Shown here: in pieces, positions 50,587-57,772 of the stretch | How positions within the stretch are numbered: the stretch's first letter is position 1 | How the letters are laid out: the number at the start of each line of letters is the position of its first letter | Assembly (NCBI GenBank): GCA_044598425.1 | Contig: CP172536.1 | Coordinates: forward strand, 124,001-188,000 | Direction of reading: 5' to 3' | Source: JAEVLT01 sp044598425 | GTDB taxonomy: Bacteria; Bacillota; Bacilli; Bacillales; Cytobacillaceae | Length of the DNA stretch: 64,000 bases | The notes under the pieces: model-generated | What the model saw: the letters and a program-made list of their open reading frames with translations, nothing else | What the model was told of the DNA's origin: nothing | Database searches by the model: none | Position numbers and translations under genes: made by a program

Positions 50587-50659
50587 GAGCCATTAGCTCA
50601 GTCGGTAGAGCATCTGACTTTTAATCAGAGGGTCGAAGGTTCGAGTCCTTCATGGCTCA
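50587..50659 (+). tRNA. tRNA-Lys (TTT)
   Basis: A 73-base cloverleaf with anticodon TTT; CCA is not encoded. It is the last gene of the rrn-tRNA unit. Confidence 0.94.
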
Positions 50660-50688
50660 TACAATAAAGCTTTATATGAATAAGAGAT

Positions 50689-50726
50689 AAAAGGACGTAT
50701 ACGTTGGTATGCGTCCTTTTGTTATT
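50689..50726 (+). terminator. Terminator of the rrn-tRNA operon
   Basis: AAAAGGACGTATAC pairs with GTATGCGTCCTTTT (one mismatch) over a GTTG loop, and T-rich sequence follows. Confidence 0.85.
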
Positions 50727-50840
50727 AGGGGGAAAATGGTCATTACTCCCGCTTAGGTTTCTTTTTAAGAAAGAAACTTTATGTAATACAATAAGCAAAA
50801 TATTTTAAATTTTCGTATAAATATACAAAAAATTGTCAAG

Positions 50841-50870
50841 TTGAGTCATTGAATTAAAAGCGGTTAAAAT
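50841..50870 (+). promoter_or_regulatory. Possible SigA promoter for rocF
   Basis: TTGAGT (50841-50846), an 18-bp spacer and TAAAAT (50865-50870). No -12/-24 SigL promoter is seen. Confidence 0.35.
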
Positions 50871-50911
50871 AATTCTATATAGGCCGGTAAGGAGAGTTTG
50901 GGGGGATAAGA

Positions 50912-51808
50912 ATGAGGAAACTGTCTATAATTGGCATGCCAATGGATTTGGGACAAATGAGACGTGGTGTTGACATGGGGCCAAGTGCCATTCGCTATGC
51001 AGGAATAAACGAAAGATTAAAACCGCTTTTTGATGAAATACATGACTTGGGTGATATTCCGATTGGCAGGCCGGAAGTAGTGATTGATCCACAATCGAAT
51101 TTACGGAACTTAGAATTAATTGCAGAAAAAAGTATTATTTTAGCGAATAAAATTGATCAGATTGTGGAATCAGGTTCTTTTCCACTAGTGCTCGGCGGCG
51201 ATCATAGCATTGCTATTGGGACATTGGCGGGAGTCTCCAAACATTATAAAAATCTCGGCGTAATTTGGTATGATGCCCATGGTGACCTTAATACAGCAGA
51301 AACATCTCCATCGGGAAATATTCATGGGATGCCGCTTGCTGTAAGCATAGGAATTGGGCATTCGTTATTAACAGAAATTTCCGGATACAGTCCAAAGGTT
51401 AAACCGGAAAATATCGTCATTATTGGCGCTCGATCATTGGATGACGGAGAAAAAGCCCTTATTCAAGAAAAAGGGATAAAGGTTTATACGATGCATGAAA
51501 TTGATCGTTTAGGCATGGCAAGAGTAGTAGAACAAACAATCGCCTATCTTAAGGAAAAAACTGATGGTGTTCATTTATCCTTGGATTTAGATGGATTGGA
51601 CCCGGCTGATGCGCCTGGTGTGGGTACTCCGGTTATTGGAGGGATCAGCTATCGGGAAAGTCATCTAGCTATGGAAATGCTTGAAGAAGCACAAATGATT
51701 ACATCGGCCGAATTTGTGGAAGTCAATCCAATTTTAGATGAAAAAAATAGAACGGCGACTGTTGCTGTGGGGCTCATGGGATCATTATTTGGGGAAAAAC
51801 TGTTATAA
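50912..51808 (+). CDS. rocF: Arginase
   Basis: Arginase hydrolyses arginine to ornithine and urea in arginine catabolism. It has 298 residues, with the manganese-binding motifs GGDHS (about 96-100), DAHGD (about 121-125) and SLDLDGLDP (about 222-230) intact. GGGGGGAT precedes the ATG. In B. subtilis rocF lies with rocD and rocE; here it stands alone between the tRNA cluster and sigW, an arrangement I recall from other Bacillaceae such as Geobacillus. Confidence 0.96.
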   Translation: MRKLSIIGMPMDLGQMRRGVDMGPSAIRYAGINERLKPLFDEIHDLGDIPIGRPEVVIDPQSNLRNLELIAEKSIILANKIDQIVESGSFPLVLGGDHSIAIGTLAGVSKHYKNLGVIWYDAHGDLNTAETSPSGNIHGMPLAVSIGIGHSLLTEISGYSPKVKPENIVIIGARSLDDGEKALIQEKGIKVYTMHEIDRLGMARVVEQTIAYLKEKTDGVHLSLDLDGLDPADAPGVGTPVIGGISYRESHLAMEMLEEAQMITSAEFVEVNPILDEKNRTATVAVGLMGSLFGEKLL

Positions 51809-51845
51809 ATTAATTTTTTTAAAATCAATTTCGTTAATTAATGGT

Positions 51846-51881
51846 AAAGCTGCAGCGCAGTTACTGGCTGCAGTTTTTTTA
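51846..51881 (+). terminator. Terminator after rocF
   Basis: AAGCTGCAGC pairs with GCTGCAGTT (one bulge) and a run of seven T follows. Confidence 0.7.
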
Positions 51882-51884
51882 TAC

Positions 51885-52035
51885 TATCAGAATTTATATC
51901 TTAACTTCGATAACTGTCTAGCTCCACAGGAATAAGCTTCGGAAGCATAGCCTCGCACGAAGGAAAAGCGATCGCCTTTCCGAGGAGCGCCCTATCGACT
52001 ACGTCGATGACCAAGGGCGCTTGCGCTTTTCTTAT
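51885..52035. repeat. Modular foldback repeat, copy D (rearranged)
   Basis: It shares the leading TATCAGAATTTATAT ... AACTGTCTAGC and the closing AGGGCGCTTGCGCTTTTCTTA. The interior differs. After the leader comes a segment with its own hairpins (GGAAAAGCGATCGCCTTTCC), then GAGCGCCCT, and the inner stem ATCGAC-TAC-GTCGAT (51994-52008) is closed by only three bases. The apical module of copies A and B is thus missing. Confidence 0.8.
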
Positions 52036-52109
52036 CAAATTTTGTATTAAACCAAGACAGATTGAAACTTTCTCTAATGAAGAAGTGAAATCCGGAAAAT
52101 AGACAAATT

Positions 52110-52205
52110 CCCGCGGATAAAGACCAAAAAAATACGATAAATTGAAAAAGTTTGCGGATAAAACAGGGAATTCCGCGGATAAAGTGCGATGTCCCGCGGA
52201 TAAAG
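52110..52205. repeat. Short CCGCGGATAAA repeat cluster
   Basis: Four imperfect copies of (C)CCGCGGATAAA(G) start at 52110, 52153, 52171 and 52192, irregularly spaced by 18-43 bases. On the minus strand they read as a spurious ORF rich in Phe-Ile-Arg-Gly. I recall the same motif scattered in other Bacillus genomes. The surrounding stretch 52036-52380 has no gene. Confidence 0.6.
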
Positions 52206-52384
52206 GGATTCACCGAAAAGTTACACGGATACCTGTCTTAAGCATGACATGAACAATATATAGAGTTAAAAATATGTCTATACAATGTTGTTAAAAGATT
52301 TCCATGCCTTTAAACGTGTTTTCGTAACATTATGTTGAAAATTTGTTAAGATAATAGAGATTGAGAAGTTTTTAAGCATTGAGC

Positions 52385-52410
52385 GAAACTTTTCCGCTAT
52401 CGATTACGTA
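52385..52410 (+). promoter_or_regulatory. SigW autoregulatory promoter
   Basis: GAAAC (52385-52389), a 17-base spacer and CGTA (52407-52410) match the ECF SigW consensus (TGAAAC, about 16, CGTA). sigW autoregulates through such a promoter in B. subtilis. Confidence 0.65.
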
Positions 52411-52448
52411 CTATCGTATAGCCGCATTTCTACAGCGGAGGTAAGAGG

Positions 52449-53012
52449 ATGGAAGCCATCGTCAAAAAGAGGATCAAACAGGCCAAAAAAGGCGATCAAA
52501 ATGCGTTTGGGGAAATTGTTGAACTATATAAAAATCATGTATTCCAGATCTGTTACCGGATGCTCGGCAATCGCCATGAAGCAGAAGATGTTGCACAGGA
52601 AGCTTTTATCCGTGCATTTATGAATATAAATACATTTAAACAAGAATTGAAATTTTCAACTTGGCTCTATCGAATTGCTACAAACTTATGCATCGATCGA
52701 ATGCGAAAAAAGAAACCTGATTTTTATCTTGATGCGGAAGTCTCGGGAACGGAAGGCTTGACGATGTATTCCCAAGTGGCTTCCAATGCCCCGCTCCCAG
52801 AAGCGGAGCTAGAAAGCTTAGAATTGCAAGAAACGATCCAGAAGGAAATCCTGAAGCTACCGGAAAAATATCGCACGGTGATCGTTTTAAAATATATCGA
52901 GGAATTATCTTTAAATGAAATAAGTGAAATTCTGGACTTGCCCTTAGGTACGGTCAAAACGAGGATTCACCGTGGACGAGAAGCCTTAAGGCAGCAGCTG
53001 CGGAATGTATGA
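52449..53012 (+). CDS. sigW: ECF sigma factor SigW
   Basis: SigW directs the response to cell-envelope stress and antimicrobial peptides. It has 187 residues: region 2 (AFGEIVELYKNHVFQICYR, then AEDVAQEAFIRA), a middle linker of SigW type (GTEGLTMYSQV), and region 4 with the helix-turn-helix EISEILDLPLGTVKTRIHRG. GGAGGTAAGAGG precedes the ATG. It is cotranscribed with rsiW, which starts 15 bases after the stop. Confidence 0.96.
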   Translation: MEAIVKKRIKQAKKGDQNAFGEIVELYKNHVFQICYRMLGNRHEAEDVAQEAFIRAFMNINTFKQELKFSTWLYRIATNLCIDRMRKKKPDFYLDAEVSGTEGLTMYSQVASNAPLPEAELESLELQETIQKEILKLPEKYRTVIVLKYIEELSLNEISEILDLPLGTVKTRIHRGREALRQQLRNV

Positions 53013-53027
53013 TAAGAGGTGAAACCA

Positions 53028-53660
53028 TTGAAGTGCCCGGAAGAAATTGTTCAATTGATGCATGAATTTTTAGATGAGGATATCGAACAAGAGACAGAAG
53101 CCATTCTACGAGAACATCTGAAACGCTGTAAAGAGTGTGAAAATCTCTTTAATGAATTGAAAAGAACGATTGCTTTTGTAAAAGGGACGTCGAGTCTCCA
53201 TGTCTCTGATGATTTTACAGAGCGCTTAATGGAGAAGCTTCCAAAAGAGAAGAAGAAGGTTGGCATACAGCGCTGGCTGCGGAACCATCCTTTTATTGCA
53301 GCGGCTTCCTTGTTTCTTTTGCTGATGATGGGGAGTTTTCTTTCAAGCTGGACTCAAGATCAGGAATTCTCTGTTACGAAGCAAAAAAACTTGATTGTGC
53401 AAAACAATACGGCCATTGTTCCAAAAGGAGAAGTTGTTAAAGGAGATGTGGTTGTCCGCAACGGAAAGTTGAAAATAGAAGGAGAAGTCGACGGCAATGT
53501 GACAGTGATTAACGGTGAAAAATATATGGCATCCGCAGGCCATGTCACCGGCGAAGTCAAAGAAGTAAATGAAGTTTTTGACTGGATTTGGTATTATCTT
53601 AAGCAAACGGGAAGAAATGTTATTCACCTATTGGATGGAGAGCAGCATATCGAGCCATGA
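53028..53660 (+). CDS. rsiW: Anti-sigma-W factor RsiW
   Basis: RsiW is the membrane anti-sigma factor that holds SigW until PrsW and RasP cut it. I chose TTG 53028 (AGAGGTG upstream), giving 210 residues starting MKCPEEIVQLMHEF; GTG 53019 is in frame but overlaps the ribosome binding site. The zinc anti-sigma motif H30-x3-C34-x2-C37 (HLKRCKEC) and a single membrane segment (around residues 86-105) are clear. The C-terminal extracytoplasmic part carries the bactofilin-like GDVVVRNGKLKIEGEVDGN repeat. Confidence 0.95.
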   Translation: MKCPEEIVQLMHEFLDEDIEQETEAILREHLKRCKECENLFNELKRTIAFVKGTSSLHVSDDFTERLMEKLPKEKKKVGIQRWLRNHPFIAAASLFLLLMMGSFLSSWTQDQEFSVTKQKNLIVQNNTAIVPKGEVVKGDVVVRNGKLKIEGEVDGNVTVINGEKYMASAGHVTGEVKEVNEVFDWIWYYLKQTGRNVIHLLDGEQHIEP

Positions 53661-53661
53661 G

Positions 53662-53692
53662 CAAATCACTCTAACAGAGTGATTTGTTTTTT
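53662..53692 (+). terminator. Terminator after rsiW
   Basis: An 11-bp perfect stem (CAAATCACTCT) with a 3-nt loop, followed by six T residues. Confidence 0.9.
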
Positions 53693-53763
53693 GAGGCTGA
53701 TCAGGGCAACTGCGCCCCTGTCTTCGCCAGTTGGCGAGTTTTCTTTAAAAAAGTTGTCCCACA

Positions 53764-53791
53764 TTCGATTAATCCAGATTTATGGTATAAT
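53764..53791 (+). promoter_or_regulatory. Extended -10 promoter for cdaA-cdaR-glmM
   Basis: TGGTATAAT (53783-53791) is an extended -10 element; TTCGAT (53764-53769) serves as a weak -35 at 16 bases. Confidence 0.55.
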
Positions 53792-53841
53792 ATTAAAGTT
53801 ACTTTTAAAATGTTTTTTAGTAAACTTACGGAGGAAGAACA

Positions 53842-54669
53842 ATGCCGTTTGCAGATTTCGATTTTTTGAAATATTTAGCTAGTGCAGTTGATATTCTCCT
53901 TGTATGGTATGTTATTTACAAATTGATCATGGTGATAAGGGGAACAAAGGCCGTTCAATTATTGAAAGGAATCTTCGTTATTCTTCTTGTCCGCTTAGTC
54001 AGTGAGTTTTTCGGCTTAAAGACGTTAAGCTGGATTATGCAGCAAGCCATCAATTGGGGAGTTTTAGCGATTATCATTATTTTCCAGCCTGAGCTGAGAA
54101 GAGCCCTTGAACAATTGGGGAGAGGGAAATTCTTTTCAAGAAGCAGCACGCCCGAGGACGAAGAGCAGGAGAGGGCCGTCAATGCCATTATTAAAGCGAC
54201 GGATTATATGGCAAAACGGCGAATTGGTGCATTGATTTCGATCGAAAGAGAAACGGGGATGAGCGATTATATTGAAACAGGGATACCGTTAAATTCCAAA
54301 ATTTCATCAGAGCTGCTCATAAATATTTTTATCCCGAATACACCGCTTCACGATGGAGCAGTCATTATTCAGAAAAATAGTGTCGCTGCAGCTGCTTGTT
54401 ATTTGCCATTATCAGAAAGCCCATTTATTTCAAAAGAATTGGGTACACGGCATCGGGCTGCATTAGGAATCAGCGAGGTGACGGATAGCATTACGGTCGT
54501 GGTCTCAGAGGAAACAGGAAGCATTTCCCTAACGAAAAACGGTGAACTTTACCGTGATCTTGATGCAGAGTCCTTTAAAGAGGTTCTTTCAAAAGAGTTG
54601 TTAGTGAATAGCAAATTGAAATCTGCTTCATCCGTACGTTGGAACTGGAGGGGGAAGAAAAATGGATAA
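53842..54669 (+). CDS. cdaA: Diadenylate cyclase CdaA
   Basis: CdaA makes the essential second messenger c-di-AMP from two ATP. It has 275 residues: three N-terminal membrane segments (to about residue 80), then the DAC domain with DGA (Asp171 in LHDGAV) and RHR (about 203-205), both intact. It overlaps cdaR by eight bases and lies upstream of glmM, the conserved cdaA-cdaR-glmM unit. GlmM and CdaR bind and regulate CdaA in related species. Confidence 0.96.
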   Translation: MPFADFDFLKYLASAVDILLVWYVIYKLIMVIRGTKAVQLLKGIFVILLVRLVSEFFGLKTLSWIMQQAINWGVLAIIIIFQPELRRALEQLGRGKFFSRSSTPEDEEQERAVNAIIKATDYMAKRRIGALISIERETGMSDYIETGIPLNSKISSELLINIFIPNTPLHDGAVIIQKNSVAAAACYLPLSESPFISKELGTRHRAALGISEVTDSITVVVSEETGSISLTKNGELYRDLDAESFKEVLSKELLVNSKLKSASSVRWNWRGKKNG

Positions 54670-55891
54670 ACTCATGGATAATCCCTGGTTTATAAAAATC
54701 ATTGCCTTATTGCTTGCCTTCCTTCTATATTCTTCTGTTCCCCAGACAAGCGGTAAGGTAACAGATATCAATGTCCCGGGAGATCAATCAACGGCAACGA
54801 TTACGGATGTTCCGCTTAAAGCTTATTATGATACGAAAAATTTGGTTGTAACGGGTCTTCCTGATACGGTAAAAGTTACAGTGAAGGGACCGACAAGTCA
54901 CGTACAACCAGCAAAAACACTTAAAAACTTTGAAGTATACGCAGATTTAACAAAGGCGAAGGTTGGAACGCAAAAGGTAAAACTGCAAATAAAAAATTTG
55001 TCAGATAAATTGAAAGCAACAGTGAATCCCGCTTATGTAACTGTCTCGATTCAAGAAAAGATTACGAAAGAATTTAAAGTGGGTACGGAATACAACAGCA
55101 ATTTACTGGGAGACGGTTTTATCGCCGGACAGCCCATTGTAGAGCCGAATAAGGTGAGAATTACCGGTGCAAAGGATGTTATTGACCGGATTACGTATGT
55201 AAAAGCAACGCTCGATATCAAGCAGCCGATTTCTGAAACTTTTACAAAAGATGCCCGTATAAGAGTTTTGGACAGGGAATTAAATAAGTTGGACGTTGTT
55301 GTTCAGCCGGAGACAGTTCGAGTGACCATTCCAGTGAAAAATACGAGTAAAAAGGTTCCAATTGACATTGTTCAGAAAGGAACACCGCCAGCAGGCGTCA
55401 TGATTGATTCAATTAATCTCGACACAACAGAAGCGACGATTACTGGAAGTGAAGACGTCTTGAAAGATACGGACCATGTAAGAGTCGAAGTCGATGTTAG
55501 CAAAATAACGGACGATACAACGCTGACCCTGCCTGTCATCATTTCAAATGGAATTACGAAAGTATCGCCGCAATTAGTGAAAGCAACGGTGAAGGTAAAG
55601 AAAACTGGTCAAAAAACGGTCTCTAGTTTACCGATTAAAACAGAAGGTTTGTCCGCTCAATATAAAGCTGAATTTAAGGATCCGGCAAGTCAAAGTGTGA
55701 ACTTGACGGTATCAGGTTCAAGTGATTCAATCAAAACGGTAGCTGCTGCGGATTTCAATGTGTATGTTGATCTCGCGAATATGACGGAAGGCGATCATAA
55801 CGTGAATATACAGGTAGACGGACCGCCCAATGTAAACTGGCAGTTGGACAAACAAACAGCGAAAATAACGATATTAAAAAGCAATGCATAG
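54662..55891 (+). CDS. cdaR: CdaA regulatory protein CdaR, YbbR domains
   Basis: CdaR is an extracytoplasmic regulator of CdaA. The protein has 409 residues: a single N-terminal anchor (WFIKIIALLLAFLLYSSV) and four YbbR-type beta domains of about 80-90 residues each. I recall B. subtilis CdaR as about 480 residues with a longer C-terminal tail, so this copy lacks that tail. It overlaps the cdaA stop by eight bases. Confidence 0.93.
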   Translation: MDKLMDNPWFIKIIALLLAFLLYSSVPQTSGKVTDINVPGDQSTATITDVPLKAYYDTKNLVVTGLPDTVKVTVKGPTSHVQPAKTLKNFEVYADLTKAKVGTQKVKLQIKNLSDKLKATVNPAYVTVSIQEKITKEFKVGTEYNSNLLGDGFIAGQPIVEPNKVRITGAKDVIDRITYVKATLDIKQPISETFTKDARIRVLDRELNKLDVVVQPETVRVTIPVKNTSKKVPIDIVQKGTPPAGVMIDSINLDTTEATITGSEDVLKDTDHVRVEVDVSKITDDTTLTLPVIISNGITKVSPQLVKATVKVKKTGQKTVSSLPIKTEGLSAQYKAEFKDPASQSVNLTVSGSSDSIKTVAAADFNVYVDLANMTEGDHNVNIQVDGPPNVNWQLDKQTAKITILKSNA

Positions 55892-55929
55892 AATTACAGC
55901 TAACCAATTATGAAGGAGCGATTTTTAAA

Positions 55930-57282
55930 ATGGGTAAATATTTCGGTACGGATGGTGTACGCGGAGTTGCAAATAGTGAATTAACACCAGAGTTTGCGTT
56001 CAAATTAGGACGTTACGGCGGCTTTGTGTTAACCAAAGATAAGGAGCGTCCGAAGGTGATTATCGGCCGCGACACACGCATTTCCGGCCATATGCTGGAA
56101 GGAGCGCTTGTAGCCGGTTTGCTTTCCATCGGTGCGGAAGTAATGAGGCTCGGCGTTATTTCAACTCCAGGAGTAGCCTATTTAACAAAAGTGCTTGGCG
56201 CTCAAGCAGGTGTTATGATTTCAGCTTCGCACAACCCTGTTGCCGATAACGGAATTAAGTTTTTCGGCCCTGATGGTTTTAAGCTTTCGGACGAGCAGGA
56301 GCTTGAAATTGAACAATTAATCGATCTGCCGGAGGATCAGTTGCCTCGGCCTGTCGGAGCGGATCTTGGACAAGTCATCGATTATTTTGAGGGCGGGCAA
56401 AAATATATTCAATACTTGAAAAATACAGTAGATGAAGAATTCTCCGGCATCCACATTGCATTGGATTGTGCCCATGGAGCCACTTCTTCTCTCGCAGCGC
56501 ATTTATTTGCTGATTTGGACGCCGATTTATCAACGATGGGGGCCTCTCCGAATGGTTTAAATATTAATGCCGGAGTCGGGTCGACCCATCCAGAGGCATT
56601 GGCAACCTTTGTGAAAGAAAAGGGTGCCGATGTGGGTCTTTCTTTTGATGGTGACGGCGACCGCTTGATTGCCATTGACGAAAAAGGAAATATCGTTGAC
56701 GGCGACCAAATTATGTATATTTGCGCAAAGCACATGAAAGAGATTGGCCGCTTAAAGCACGGTACTGTCGTTTCCACCGTAATGAGCAATCTTGGTTTTT
56801 ATAAAGGACTAGAGGCACATGGTATTCATAGTGTGCAAACAGCTGTTGGCGACCGCTATGTTGTTGAAGAAATGAAGAAAAATGGCTTCAATCTTGGAGG
56901 TGAACAATCAGGCCACATCATTTTCCTTGATTACAATACAACGGGTGACGGATTGTTGACAGGCCTGCAGCTTGTGAACATTATGAAAATAACGAAAAAG
57001 CCTTTGTCGGAATTGGCTGCTGAAATGAAAAAATTCCCGCAAAAACTTGTCAATGTGAGGGTAACAGACAAGTATCATGTGACAGACAATCAAAAAGTAA
57101 AAGAAGTAATTGAACAAGTTGAAGCTGAAATGGCCGGCAATGGGCGAATTCTTGTGCGGCCATCCGGTACAGAACCGCTTGTCCGTGTCATGGCCGAAGC
57201 TCCGACAGAGGCACTGTGCGAAACGTATGTAGAGCGGATCGTTGCGATTGTAAGGGAAGAAATGGGATTAAAAGAGGAATAA
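55930..57282 (+). CDS. glmM: Phosphoglucosamine mutase
   Basis: GlmM converts glucosamine-6-phosphate to glucosamine-1-phosphate for UDP-GlcNAc and wall synthesis. It has 450 residues: the catalytic phosphoserine Ser100 in SASHNP, the metal-binding DGDGDR (about 240-245), the sugar-binding GGEQSGH and the phosphate-binding RPSGTEPLVRVM. It ends the cdaA operon; a strong terminator follows. Confidence 0.98.
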   Translation: MGKYFGTDGVRGVANSELTPEFAFKLGRYGGFVLTKDKERPKVIIGRDTRISGHMLEGALVAGLLSIGAEVMRLGVISTPGVAYLTKVLGAQAGVMISASHNPVADNGIKFFGPDGFKLSDEQELEIEQLIDLPEDQLPRPVGADLGQVIDYFEGGQKYIQYLKNTVDEEFSGIHIALDCAHGATSSLAAHLFADLDADLSTMGASPNGLNINAGVGSTHPEALATFVKEKGADVGLSFDGDGDRLIAIDEKGNIVDGDQIMYICAKHMKEIGRLKHGTVVSTVMSNLGFYKGLEAHGIHSVQTAVGDRYVVEEMKKNGFNLGGEQSGHIIFLDYNTTGDGLLTGLQLVNIMKITKKPLSELAAEMKKFPQKLVNVRVTDKYHVTDNQKVKEVIEQVEAEMAGNGRILVRPSGTEPLVRVMAEAPTEALCETYVERIVAIVREEMGLKEE

Positions 57283-57290
57283 ATGAACCA

Positions 57291-57331
57291 TATGCATAAG
57301 GGAACGCAACAGCGCCCTTATGCATATTTTA
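57291..57331 (+). terminator. Terminator after glmM
   Basis: TATGCATAAGGG (57291-57302) pairs exactly with 57315-57326 and is followed by TTTTATT. Confidence 0.9.
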
Positions 57332-57449
57332 TTATGAACGGCGAGGTGCATGGGGTTTTTATCCGAAGGCTTCGTGCAGCTGGTTTTAGACTCTTGAATT
57401 TTCTGTGTCTTGGCAATTGCTTACCTTTCGTGTTTATTTGTGGAAACAG

Positions 57450-57479
57450 TTGACGAAATGTTTGCCAATCATGTAAGAT
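57450..57479 (+). promoter_or_regulatory. SigA-type promoter of glmS
   Basis: TTGACG (57450-57455), an 18-bp spacer and TAAGAT (57474-57479). Transcription would start about 50 bases before the ribozyme cleavage site. Confidence 0.55.
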
Positions 57480-57529
57480 TAACTTGCTTTGCAATCATTC
57501 AAGATGGAAAGGTGGATCGTTTTAACCAT

Positions 57530-57705
57530 TTCAATAAAAGCGCCAGAACTAATCCAGGGCGTTGGGTTAGTTGACGAGGAGGAGGAGTATCGAAAGGTTC
57601 GGCGGATACCTCCCGGTTGAAACGCACAACCGTTAATTTTTCCATAAAACATCGAGGCAACTTGGTGCACAAGTTGGAAAAAGCTGCGATCATAAAGTTC
57701 AAAAA
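57530..57705 (+). ncRNA. glmS ribozyme: glmS ribozyme-riboswitch
   Basis: This is the self-cleaving RNA that uses glucosamine-6-phosphate as cofactor. The cleavage site lies before G57540 in AAAAGCGCCAGAACT. The conserved core is seen in GTTGACGAGGAGGAGTAT (57570 region), CGAAAGGTTCGGCGG, CCTCCCGGTTG and the P3/P4 region ending AACTTGGTGCACAAGTTGG. Cleavage leads to RNase J decay of the glmS mRNA, giving feedback by the product of GlmS. Confidence 0.93.
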
Positions 57706-57713
57706 ACAGAGAT

Positions 57714-57753
57714 AGGGGGCAAGTATGCCTCCGAAAGCTTCTTGCCCCCTTTT
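57714..57753 (+). terminator. Hairpin with short U tract between glmS ribozyme and glmS
   Basis: AGGGGGCAAG (57714-57723) pairs exactly with CTTGCCCCCT (57741-57750) and TTTT follows the C run. It ends only about seven bases before the glmS ribosome binding site (AGGGAGG). It has the form of a weak intrinsic terminator. Confidence 0.5.
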
Positions 57754-57772
57754 AACAGGGAGGAAAAAAAAT

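Noticed and set aside
50820..50910. SigL (-12/-24) promoter for rocF
   Set aside because: No TGGCAC-N5-TTGC-type pair is present; a SigA-like pair fits better.
51992..52213. Minus-strand ORF of 73 codons with Phe-Ile-Arg-Gly repeats
   Set aside because: It is the translation of the CCGCGGATAAA repeats plus part of foldback copy D, with no start signal.
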